DNA from: Centrapalus pauciflorus
Taxonomy: Eukaryota > Streptophyta > Magnoliopsida > Asterales > Asteraceae
Direction of reading: 5' to 3'
DNA length: 64,000 bases
NCBI GenBank assembly: GCA_020465985.1
Contig: JAANYP010007920.1
Span: 397,001 to 461,000, forward strand
The notes under the pieces were generated by a model that worked only from the letters and a program-made list of their open reading frames with translations, made no database searches and was not told where the DNA came from. Position 1 is the first letter of the stretch; the number at the start of each line of letters is the position of its first letter. Both the position numbers and the translations under genes were made by a program. This document shows positions 1-9,848 of the stretch, piece after piece.

Positions 1-689
1 TAACAACTATCACACCACCACTAAGATGGGCACATTTAAAGCGTTATATGGGCGTAAGTGCTTAGCCCCTGTGTGTTGGGGTGAGGTTGGCAAGCAACCT
101 ACTAGTGGGCCAGGGCTATTACAGGAGACGAGTGATAAAGTGGTCGTTATCCGCGAGCTTAAGAGAGTCGCATAGAGTCGCTAAATGAGTTATGTCGACC
201 GTTGTATGACTGAATTTGAGTTTAGAGTTGGGGATCGACTCATGTTGAATTTATCTCCACGGAAGGGGGTAATCAGATTTAGACACCGAGGTAAGCTGAG
301 TCCGCGGTATATTGGGACGTTTGAGATTATTGCCAATGTCTGTGATCAGACATATAGACTGAGATTGCCTCCAAAATTAACTGACGTTCATGATACCTTT
401 CACGTGAGCCATCTACAAAAGTGTTTGCCCAAAGACGATCAGTATGTGTCGTTGTCTGATATCACCGTTAACGATCAGCTGATATATGTTGAACATCCTG
501 AAACGATTACTGACTGAAAAGTGAAGAAAGTGAGGAACAAAGAGATCATGTTAGTACTCGTTCAGTGGATACATCATAAGGGTACTAGCGCCACCTGAGA
601 TCCCGAGTCTGAGATGAGGAGCCGATATCCCCAATTATTCCAGAGTCGAGTTAGATTCCAGGACGGAATCTCTTTAAGAGGAGAGGATT
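1..689 (+). pseudogene. Gypsy element A: integrase C-terminus and chromodomain remnant
   Basis: This is the 3' end of a Ty3/gypsy pol gene whose upstream part lies outside the window. About 30-100 encodes the motif ALYGRKC..PVCWGEVG, found near the end of the integrase in elements B and C. An open stretch at 185-517 carries the following GKLSPRYIGTFEI..YRLRLP region and HDTFHVSHLQKCL. A chromodomain-like tail (VLVQW..HHKGTSAT) follows at about 550-650. Stops near 174, 515 and 597 break the frame, so it is dead. A purine-rich tract at 675-688 directly precedes the LTR and is the likely polypurine tract. The family is a chromovirus, perhaps Del/Tekay-like; that clade assignment is inference. 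Confidence 0.85.
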
Positions 690-2269
690 TGTAACATCAT
701 CCCATTTTCAGACATCGTACATGGAATTTTTTTTATTGGACATTTAACTTATTAATATTGCGTTGGTCCAATAGAAACCTGATTAGTGGATCATACGTAT
801 CGGGATTGAGTTATACGTGGCACCAGATTATTATTTTAATGGATTGATAATAATAATTATTAGATCACGGGATTAAATGGAGTGAATTGATATCATTATC
901 AAAAATACGACATCGGGTTCGGATAATTGGGTATCGGGTTGCCATAAATAGAAAGTGTATATATATATGTGCCACTTTGAAAACATGTAGCTTTTTCTTT
1001 ATCTCTTAAACAAAGGCTTAAAGTGTGTGCGTGTTTGGTGAAGGCTGAGACAGAAAGAATCAACCCAAGATTTCAAGAATTGGTTGCTGAAATTCTCATT
1101 TCCATCGTTGCTAAGTTCTTGAGGTGTGGAAGGTAAGAAACTACTGATTTGGCATCTTAATTCATATTATATGTTGCAAGTTCGTGGGAATTGGCTACTA
1201 AGCCTGTATAGTAGAGTTGGATATTGATTATATGCATTTTAATGCGTTGGAATCGAGTTGGAAAGGTGTTTTAAACCCCTGGACAGACATGAACCGTGAA
1301 CAGGGGTAGACCTGCTCGCCCAGGAGTGTGGTCGCGATCCCCTGAGCATGACCGCGATGCGTACTGTGGTGGTGGGTGGTCGAGCACGATTGAGATCAGG
1401 GAACGCGATCCAGATCGGCCCATAGGACCTGAGCGGGACCGCGATCCCAAGTGCGACCGCGATGGGACTGAGTGCGGGCCGCAGTACGCTTTATTGGGAC
1501 AGATTTGGTTTTGGGCTTTGAGGCCCATTTGGGGTCATTTTTTGGTCTGATTTAGTTTGCGGGGTCAGTGTACGAGTTTGTTATGACTATTTGTTGGGTT
1601 TGAATTAATATTTTGGGATCCATTATATATACAGGGTCAAGCTGACAGTGAATTGAATTGCAATAGACTTCAGAAGGGTCAGTGAGATAGATTGAATTAA
1701 TATTTTTGGATCCATTATATATACTTGTGTGTTTGTGATGAGATAATTGAGAAAATGATGTGGCGCCTCAGGTATGATTCTATTTACTTTTATTATACGT
1801 GATATGTGTGTATGAGCCGAGATCATTTCCAGAGTATCCACAATGGGCATTCGCGCACGCTGACTGTCCCAAAACAATCATGAAGTATGAGATCGTATAT
1901 ATACGGCAGAGTTATTCTCAGGTTACACATGTGCTTATTGAGTAGCTAACCACTGCTGTGTGTAGTTTGTTAGCCGGGTAACGGCATCACCATTGAGTTG
2001 AGTTGTGTATTGAGCTCCTAGACTACACTAGAGATTATGAAACGTAATTGAGTTACTTGTGTTGAGTTACATGCTATCGTTTGTGATATGTGTTGTGCTA
2101 TGTGATTATTTCTGTAGAGTCTAACTCTCGCTTACTAACGAGCTTCCCAGCTTATGTTGTCGAGTCTAACATGTCTCAGACAGTCCGAATGGTGATCTGT
2201 AGCGGCCGCAGCCGAAGTAGGGATCAGTGATACTTCAGGGATTTCATGTGTGAGTTGTTGTATGTTAAT
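690..2269 (+). repeat. Gypsy A 3' LTR, left part (split by copia insertion)
   Basis: The LTR starts with TGTAACATC directly after the polypurine tract. It aligns in outline with the LTRs of B and C: ATTGCGTTGGTCCAAT-like sequence near the start, a TATA-like CATAAATA before the leader, a GGAAG|GTAAGAA donor-like site at 1133, a CpG-rich block at about 1290-1480, then a segment shared with B (GCTGACTGTCC, GAGTAGCTAACC, TCACGAGCTTCCCAGC-like). It breaks off near 2269 where copia-derived sequence begins, and resumes at 26882-27143. Small open frames at 1271-1550 are CpG-block shadows, not genes. Confidence 0.8.
1290..1480. repeat. CpG-rich block in gypsy A LTR leader
   Basis: GC-rich island in an AT-rich LTR with repeated CGCGATC/GACCGCGAT-type words. 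It lies downstream of the donor-like site, the same relative place as the CpG blocks in LTRs B (48210-48300) and C (57507-57642). Confidence 0.6.
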
Positions 2270-2319
2270 GTTTGGCACAAAAAGGCCTCAGTCAAACCTG
2301 CTCTACATCTTAGGGGAGA
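2270..2319 (+). other. Copia internal 3'-end sequence outside the 5' LTR
   Basis: From about 2289 this stretch matches the sequence just upstream of the copia 3' LTR (25782-25813): TCAGTCAAACCTGCTC, then a CTTAGGGG purine tract. It therefore contains internal sequence and a polypurine tract on the outer side of the 5' LTR. The first 18 bases (2270-2288) are unexplained. GTTAAT at 2264-2269 matches GTTAAT at 26882-26887, a probable target-site duplication. Confidence 0.65.
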
Positions 2320-4182
2320 TTTTTAATCAAACCTGTTTGATGCACTTAAAGGTATAATTTAAGGCCTATTAATGCCTTATTGAAACCTGAAAAGTGATTT
2401 GCAATATAAGTCAAAGTTGTTTACCCTGTTGCATTCGTTGCAACAAAGGCAGCTTGCCCAAGCTTTCTGACTGCTGAACAGGCTGGACATAAACTGTCTA
2501 CGCTAATCTATTCTGTTGAGCAGCTTGGACAAATTCTAAATGTTCTGTTCTTTGTGAACAAAACCTGTTCTTTATGAACAGGCTAAACACTTTATGGAAT
2601 ATGTTTCCAAGTCCTCATGTATCGTTTTGGACTAAAAGATCAGTTTACAAAGTCGAAGACAAAGTGGAAAACAGAAGATGCAAAAGCTGCCTATGCTGTT
2701 CTGTTACATGAAGACAAAGTGGATATTTAAAATGGGTGACAGACCATTTCTTATATCAAAATGGCCTAAACAAAAGAAGAAAGATGCAAAGATGACATTC
2801 CTCTTTTGGTTAAAGCCTTCTGCAACAGACTCAAAAAGAAAAAGACAAAGATTCTGCCACATGAAGACAAGTCTGCTTTATCAGAATGTGCAGAAAAGTT
2901 GTTTTGTCTTTTTGGAAAGACATCCCACTATCTCATCGTCCAATGAAGAAGCTTCACTGAGATTCTCAGTGAGAGTATTAAAGGAAGCTTCTAAGGATTG
3001 TGAGAAAACCGAGAGTGAGAAATTCAGATCGTGCACTGAAGTGTGTTTTTCCATGCATGCAAGTCTGCTTGAATAAAACAGTTACGTGTGTTGAAGTTGT
3101 TCTTATTCAAGCTGTCCATCGGTGTCTTGTAAACAATGAGTTCATCTTAGTGAGTGTCTTCATTGTATCTAGTCTGAGTGTTTCCTAAACTAGTTAAACA
3201 TCTGTTGTATCTGTCATCTCATCTTGAACCTACCCCTGACATGTGAGAGATAAATGTGATTTTGTCACTTATGATATTATGTTGGCGTGACTTTTATGCA
3301 TAAAGAGAGGGTTTTACATGAAGCCCATAAATAAAAATATAAAAATAATGTTAAGATTCATGTTTAAAAAAAATTAAAATCATAATATAAAGAATAACTA
3401 AACTAACTCTAATCGAAAATGAATTGTTTAATATAAAAGATGAGATACTAAAAGTTATTAAATAAATTGCATTGAGTGAAAGAAAACAAATTTGTTATAT
3501 AGATTTGTAAAAAAAACAATCGAGTTTATTCCATATAACTATTATTAAACATGATTAATAACAAATTCACCTACAATTGTAGGTAAATATATAAATTGGT
3601 AAAGAACTACAATGTAATTGCATGAAATTAAAAGCAATTACAAGCTAATTGCATTAATTGATGAACAAAATGGTTGATTGCATAGATTGATAAAACGGTA
3701 AAGGTTATTGCATAAAATTGCAATAAACCCTTTCTTCCATATGAGCTATGTGAAGCCAAGAAAATCGAAAACTTGGATCCGGTGCCTACTAGAGCCATGA
3801 AACCTAGATCCGTTCTTGTTATTTGTGATCTCTGAACATCAAAATGAGCTTCAAATGATTCTTGTGGTATTGAAGACGTGTGAGGCAATCAAAGGAAGAT
3901 TGCCAGCGGTAGCAATTAGAGAAGGTGCAAATCGTCTGCCCATGTTGGTGGCATGAAAATACGAAATATTGATCGTCAGTGTGTCCTAGACTAGTTAAAC
4001 ATCTGTTGTATCTGTCATCTCAGCTTGAACCTTTCCGCAGTCAAGCTTGTTTGTAATTAACACTTGTTAAATAATATACACAAACATTGAGAAAAGAGTG
4101 TTGAGTTTTTAATTTGATGTATTCAACCCCCCCCCCCCTACAGCTTAGAACAATACACTTGGGAAACCTTTTGGGACCTATA
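2320..4182 (+). repeat. Copia 5' LTR (contains a templated insertion)
   Basis: Matches the 3' LTR at 25814-26881 along its length, including the start (TTTTTAAT..AAACCTGTTTGATGCAC), the ACAGGCT-rich part, GAAGCTTC around the TATA region, and the C-homopolymer before CTACAGCTTAGAACAAT. It is about 800 bp longer than the 3' LTR because 3232-3980 was inserted with a 55-bp flanking duplication. The TATA motif intact in the 3' LTR (TATAAAAG) reads TATTAAAG at 2976-2983, so this promoter is probably weakened. Short open frames at 2678-3188 are LTR noise. Confidence 0.85.
3232..3980 (+). repeat. Templated insertion: copy of 27058-27804 inside the copia 5' LTR
   Basis: This 0.75 kb stretch is a diverged copy of 27058-27804, which is the end of the gypsy A LTR plus its right flank. 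It begins at ACCCCTGACATGTG and ends at GATCGTCAGT. The copia LTR segment on its left (3177-3231) is repeated on its right (3978-4032), so the insert is framed by a 55-bp direct duplication. Junctions show 2-3 bases of shared sequence. The two copies differ by scattered substitutions and small indels, so this is an old event and not an assembly repeat. Confidence 0.8.
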
Positions 4183-4184
4183 AC

Positions 4185-4196
4185 TGGTATCAGAGC
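4185..4196 (+). other. Copia primer-binding site
   Basis: TGGTATCAGAGC, complementary to the 3' end of plant initiator tRNA-Met, three bases after the 5' LTR. This is the standard minus-strand primer site of Ty1/copia elements. Confidence 0.9.
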
Positions 4197-4244
4197 AGAT
4201 ATAGGGTGTGTTAACTCTAGATCTCTCATTCTCCCTACTTTCTC

Positions 4245-5894
4245 ATGGACAACAGTGCTGCCAGTTCCTCCCCATACTATGACAATGGTTCATGGCCAAA
4301 CCCCCCAAGTTCAATCATCAAAACTTCTCTGGTTGGAAGTGCAGAATGATGCTCTACTTAGAGAATCTGGATGTACAACTGCGAGAGATAGTAAGGGAGG
4401 GGCCCTATGTGCCAACCTCTATTACTACTATTACTCCTGCTGTTGAAGGAGCTGCCCCTGAGATCAGAACCTTTGAGAAGGCCAAAGCTCAATGGTTTGA
4501 TGAAGACAAAAGGCTGGTTGCTCTTGATGCAAAAGCCAGGAACAACCTGGTCATTTCTCTTCCTGATGATGTGTTCAAACAGGTTGTGAAAATGAAGACT
4601 GCAAAGGAGATGTGGGATACTTTGTGTACCATCTATGATGGACCCACTATCACACTGGATAATAGGATCAACAATCTTGTTAGACAGTATGAACTCTTCT
4701 TTGCAAAGCCAAAGGAGTCTCTCACAGAAACCTATACCAGGTTCACTGCTCTAATCAATGATCTCAAAGTTGTTGGGATCACTAAGGCAGCTTGACTCTG
4801 GTGAACAAGTTCTTGGACATTCTGCCTGAAGAATGGAATTATTTTTCTACTATCTTAAGAAATTCAGGCACCATCAAAGGTATGGATCTTGTAAATCTAT
4901 ATGGATCCTTACTAAATGATGAGCAGTCAAGGCAACAGAAATGAAATGCCTTGGAAATGTCCAAAAGAGGTGCTGCCTTAGTGGCCAGCGTGAGATAACC
5001 TGCTGGTCAGATGAGTGATGTGTTCACACAACCTGATCAACAGGCTAACGATGAAAGGGAAGAAATGACTGAATAAGAAGACTGTAAGGATCTTGCTGAA
5101 CGAGATGATGAGCAAATGATTGCAATGCTTATCAAGAAGTTCAACAAGAAGAGATTTGGTGGAAGAATGCCGCAGAAGAAGTCAGGTGCCATCAAAAAGA
5201 AGGCATTTGATAAAACTAAGGCTGAGTGCTTGAAATGTGGCAAAACTGACCATATAGCTGCTGACTGTGTGTCTAAAGCTGTTGGTCAATCATCCAAACC
5301 ATATAAGACAAACAGGGACGATGACTACAGGGTTAAGTACCTAATGGCCATGGCTAAGCTGAGGAAGTTGGAAGACTCAGTGGCTTCCAACAAGCAAAAG
5401 GGACTCATGGCTGAGACAAGTGATTGGGAGGAATCTGACTCATCTTCAGATGAAGAAGATAACAACTGTCTGATGGCCAACACTGATGTCCCATCAACAA
5501 GCAACTTCAAACAAGATCTGGTTGAAGTTGAAGCTCTCAGCAGCTTAGAGAACTGGAACCCAACAATGATGTATAAAATTTTATGGCTTACAGTTCTGAT
5601 GAAAAAGTTAAAATGTTTTAATATCTGCTTGTTGATCTAAAAGCTGCTATTGAGAAGCATAATGTTTTGTTGTCTGAAATCTCTAAAGTAAAAACAGATC
5701 TTGAAATAAAAACTAGTAAACTGGACAGCTTCCATAAGTTGGAAACTGAACTAGATGAATTAAAACACATCAATTCTGTTTTATTAGAAGAAAAGAGAGA
5801 AACAGACGCAAAACATGCAAAGCTTCAAAAGATTGTTGACTCTTGGTGCCAGTCTGCACAAAAAGTCAGTCATAGTATCAGTCAACAGATCCCT
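4245..5894 (+). pseudogene. Copia gag, 5' part
   Basis: The probable start is the ATG at 4245 (MDNSAASSS). A frameshift near 4290 moves the reading into the frame open at 4292-4795. That stretch has the KFNHQNFSGWK motif and a UBN2/gag-polypeptide domain (AKEMWDTLCTIYDG). More stops occur at 4794-5100. A CCHC zinc knuckle (CLKCGKTDHIAADC) lies at about 5227-5270, followed by an acidic serine-rich segment and a lysine/glutamate-rich coiled-coil-like stretch at 5667-5860. The frame is cut at 5894 by the TR-GAG element and continues at 14336. Gag would form the virus-like particle; this copy cannot make an intact protein. Confidence 0.85.
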
Positions 5895-8402
5895 TGTAAC
5901 AACCCAACTTTTAGCCCAAATAAATATCTGATTATCGAACCAAAAATGTAATTTTATTACATTACTTTGAATTATAATTTAATTAAGTCTTTGAAATATT
6001 TTAATTAAATTATATAAATATTTAAATTATGATTTATGATTTAATAAATTATTAAGATAATTAAATAAAAGATATATAAGATACGAAAGTAATAGTGGGT
6101 TAAGTAGCAAACATAACTAGTTAGAGTATATAAACGGAATTTAAGTTTAGAAAATCAGATTTCTCTCTCTCTCTAGACTCTCTCTCTAAGATTTTCTCTC
6201 TCTACTCTCTCTCTACATCTCTCTAAGATTTCTTCTAAACCGACCGTCGGATCATCAAGATTTATACGTCATCGGGAAGATCTCGAAGAATACTACAAGA
6301 ATATACGGTTGCATGTAGGATTACACACGAATTTGAGGTAATTATTGACTAAACTCCCTAATTTCAAGAGTTTGGTTCGATTTTTATTAGAAACCGAAAC
6401 CTAGGATTAAATAGTAAGAAATTTAGGTTGCATGTTTAAAATTTCTGAAGATTATGGTAAATTTAAGTTAACAGAAGTATCAGAAACAAAATCTACGGAT
6501 TAATTCATTCAAATAAGTTCAAAATCTGAAATTTTAAGTAAAAATGTGTTTTGACAAAAAAAAATAATCTATTTTGAATGATCTTGAATGAATTATGATG
6601 TTATGGATAAGGAAAATTGTATAAAAACACTTAATTAATGATAACACCACTTTATATTTCATTGCATGTTACTAAAAAGTGTTTTTGGGCAATTTTAATA
6701 AAAATCCGTAAGTTGCGACCTGCATATCTGCATGTGAACTCGGCGAGTTCATAGGGGAACTCGGCGAGTTCCCAAGAACACTTGAATATTTCTTCAAAAA
6801 TTCATAAGTATTGGATCCGAATTCGGTTGGGACCCGAATTCGGATGAGAACCGAAATAAGTTTTGGACCTGAAATAGAACCGAACTCGGATGTGTCCGGA
6901 ATCCGGTTTTGGGTCCGTACTTCGGACGTGAACTCGGCGAGTTCACCAAGCCAACTCGGCGAGTTCTCTGCGCTTCTTGTACAATTCGAATGAAGTGTCA
7001 AAATTTCGGATGGTGCCCCATCTCGGTTCATATTTCGGATGACTCAATTCGGACCAACTTCGGATGTGTCATTTCGGATGATTTAGAACCGAATCTGGAT
7101 AATCCGAATTCGGATGGTCCTAATCTGAATGCAGTATTTATAATTCAAAATATATATATACAACAGATTCCTTATATAAATATGAATGATCAAATATTGA
7201 AATCAAGATCTATAAAATTAAGAAATACCATCAAATAGAAATCATATGAATATATATATGCACGATCACATATGATCAGATTTCCGAAAATGCAATCTTA
7301 TGAGACTTTGAGATTAAAGACCAACGAATGAACATTGAATTTATTATTCAAATGATTCTGAGGCTAATAAATATCAATAATGATATGATTAACAGATTGA
7401 GAGCAACTGAGCCAGAGCCAGAAAGTGCAGATAACCAGTAACAGTGAGTTGTAGATTTCATTTTAACTGCATATTATGTGAATTGAGACTTTTGTTGCAT
7501 GATTCTGATTTATTGATATTCTGATCTTGAGCTTATTGAAATATTGTCATAGTATATTTACTATGATTTGTTGAGCTGAGTATTTCTTCTTCTAGATTCG
7601 ATTCCTTGACGAGTCACTTGATTGTTAAGCTTAACACCATCACTATTGCTCAGTGTTGGGTTAATGTTAGGCTTATGATGTGCTGATTTACGTGATGAAA
7701 GCACAGAGGGTAGCTAGAGCTGAGCATTCCGATGATATCCATATAGAGCTTTTACTGGTAGCTAGCCCAGTACGTGGCTGATCCCCACTAATGATGCGTG
7801 TGTATGGATTTATCATCATCCGAGCATTCCTTATGAATTTGTCTAAAAGTCTCAAGAGCAACAACAGTTTTATAACTGGGAGCTGAGCAAAGTCGCGCAT
7901 CAAAAGAGCATTAATTGGCCAATGACCCTTCGAGATTGAGTTGTGCATGAGCCTAGTGCAGTGCATATAGAGCTGAGCCGTGCATGAGCCGAGTGCAGTG
8001 CATGTGCTTCCGCGTTCATAATTGCATGTTAAATGTGAAATTCTACATTCTCACTAAGCAATTAAGCTTACCCCGTTGTTGCATTATTTTTCAGGTAAAG
8101 GCAAAGGATTGGCTGAACCTAGTTCATAGGTCAGGACTCTAAAAGAGCTTGAAGTGCATTAGAACCCGTTTCAACACTTTGGTATTGTCAGATGAAAGAG
8201 CTTTGGGGTTCGGGTCTAGTTTATATTATGTGATTTGATTTGATGTAATAGTCTAGATGTTTGTACCTTGCTACTTAAAATTGCCTCTGATTATAATTTA
8301 CTTTTAATTCCGCAACTGTTAATTTTATCTTAGTTTCCTGATTGATATTGCGTTGCTACTGGGCCTTGACTTGAGACCTTTGAGAAATCAGAGGGTCTCA
8401 CA
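5895..8402 (+). repeat. TR-GAG 5' LTR
   Basis: Runs from TGTAACAACCC to GTCTCACA. It contains a TATA box (TATATAAA, 6127-6134), a CT-rich leader at 6160-6235, a weak donor-like TTGAG|GTAATT at 6338, and a dense block of palindromes at 6730-7110. An AT-rich second half with repeated GAGCCGAGTGCAGTGCAT-like words follows at 7930-8000. Open frames at 6672-7238 come from the palindrome block and are not credible genes. Confidence 0.92.
6728..7110. repeat. Palindrome block in TR-GAG LTR: CGAGTT dyads and GAATTCGG words
   Basis: GAACTCGGCGAGTTC is a perfect 7+1+7 dyad. It occurs at 6736-6750, 6757-6771 and 6930-6944 (extended to 19 nt there), and AACTCGGCGAGTT at 6953-6965. Between and after them are many ATTCGGAT, CCGAATTCGG and TTCGGATG words. 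The same block is repeated unchanged in the 3' LTR at about 12660-13045, and related GAATTCGG words fill 15440-15960 of the solo LTR. Confidence 0.85.
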
Positions 8403-8405
8403 GGA

Positions 8406-8417
8406 TGGTATCAGAGC
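8406..8417 (+). other. TR-GAG primer-binding site
   Basis: TGGTATCAGAGC three bases after the 5' LTR end, complementary to initiator tRNA-Met. It is intact, as expected for an element that moved recently. Confidence 0.92.
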
Positions 8418-8603
8418 AATAGTTTGAGTGAATCATTGTATTACGTGTAATACATGATCTCAAACTTGTGCAATGCTATAGTATCAATCATGACAGGATG
8501 GCTTGAACTAAGATAGGTTTCAGAGACTAGTAGGACGGGGCATGAAAGGGTACAATGTGCTAGGCTAATGATCTAAACATTTAGTGATTTGAATTTCAGA
8601 GCT

Positions 8604-9848
8604 ATGTCAGGAGAAGGTGGACCATCAGGTGGCATGACCCCAGAGCAAGTCCTGGAAATGATGCAACAACTAATAACCCAGAATAATGAGCAACAAAACA
8701 AGTTTATGCTAGAGCAAATTGAATCAATAAAGAAAACTGAAAAGAGAAATAAAGATAAAAAGAAGCAAACTGAACAGTCAAGCGAATCGGAATCCGATAA
8801 TGAGCACGTCAATAAGCGAGTTGTGCAGCCAAAAGGCTGTAGATTCAAAGACTTCAAAGCGAGTGGTGCCTTAACGTTTGAAGGCACAGTAGATCCAATA
8901 CAAGCGTTAGATTGGGTAAGTCATACTGAAGAGATCTTCAGTATCTCAGAATGTCTGGACAGCAATAGAGTTAAGTTTGCTACAGCACTGTTCGTTGGAG
9001 CTGCTAGAGCCTGGTGGAAAACACAAAGGAGCATCTATGGTGAGGAAGCAATTACGACATTGGATTGGGAGCAGTTCTTGGAGATGTTCAACGCCAAATA
9101 TTGTCCAACAGACAAACAAGACGAACTCGAGATGCAGTTGATGCAATTGAAACAAGGAACTAAGACCGTTGATGAATATGAACATGAGTTCTCGAGACTT
9201 TGCGGCTACTCGTCATATCAAGTAGCAACGGAAGAGCGTAAGATAAACCGATTCAGACTGGGTCTGAATCCAACATATAGAAGACAAATGAGTAGCATCA
9301 AGTTCACGACGTATCTCAGCATAGTGGAAGCAGCAAGGATGGTGGAGCGAGAATTCACAGATTCGAGTTGTGAACCCGTGATGATGGCTATAAGTCCTAC
9401 ATGTCCATCTCCACCTAAGAAACAGAAGTCTAGTAGATTCTTCGGTTCATCCAAGTCTAGTCAGCAGCAGTCGCAAGCATCTTCTACACCTCAGAAGACT
9501 AGAGATTATTCCATACAGTCAGGAGCACGACCGTGTAAACGTTGTAACAAATTTCATAGCGGACGCTGCAACCCTATAAATGTGACCTGTTACACTTGCA
9601 ACCGGATTGGACATGGAAGCGATGAGTGCCCAGAAAGAAACGACGTATGCTACAACTGTGGTGAGCGTGGACATTATGCCAAACATTGCCCAAATACACG
9701 CGTGCTTATTAATCAGGAACAACCAGTTGACAGAGCAATCCAACAGGGTACTACAATGATGCCAACAGCTAAGGCGCGAGCTTTCCACATAACTGCTGAA
9801 GATACAGAGGAGACACCAGAGACGCCAAAAGACCTCAATGGTAACTAA
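8604..9848 (+). CDS. gag: Gag polyprotein of TR-GAG element
   Basis: An intact reading frame with no stops. I chose the ATG at 8604 (MSGEGGPSGG) because it follows a TTTGAATTTCAG acceptor-like site by 4 nt; an in-frame ATG at 8589 would lie upstream of that site. The product is about 414 aa. The retrotransposon gag capsid domain spans about residues 85-230 (AARAWW, DWEQFLEMFNAKYCP, DEYEHEFSRL). A basic, Ser/Gln-rich linker follows, then a short Cys/His motif (CKRCNKFHSGRC) and two CCHC zinc knuckles (CYTCNRIGHGSDEC and CYNCGERGHYAKHC). Gag would form the particle and bind RNA. With no pol in the element, reverse transcription and integration must come from another element. Confidence 0.92.
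   Translation: MSGEGGPSGGMTPEQVLEMMQQLITQNNEQQNKFMLEQIESIKKTEKRNKDKKKQTEQSSESESDNEHVNKRVVQPKGCRFKDFKASGALTFEGTVDPIQALDWVSHTEEIFSISECLDSNRVKFATALFVGAARAWWKTQRSIYGEEAITTLDWEQFLEMFNAKYCPTDKQDELEMQLMQLKQGTKTVDEYEHEFSRLCGYSSYQVATEERKINRFRLGLNPTYRRQMSSIKFTTYLSIVEAARMVEREFTDSSCEPVMMAISPTCPSPPKKQKSSRFFGSSKSSQQQSQASSTPQKTRDYSIQSGARPCKRCNKFHSGRCNPINVTCYTCNRIGHGSDECPERNDVCYNCGERGHYAKHCPNTRVLINQEQPVDRAIQQGTTMMPTAKARAFHITAEDTEETPETPKDLNGN

Noticed and set aside
6672..7238. Open frames on both strands in the TR-GAG LTR, repeated at 12604-13170
   Set aside because: They arise from palindromic CpG repeats within an LTR; both strands are equally open and no domain is visible.
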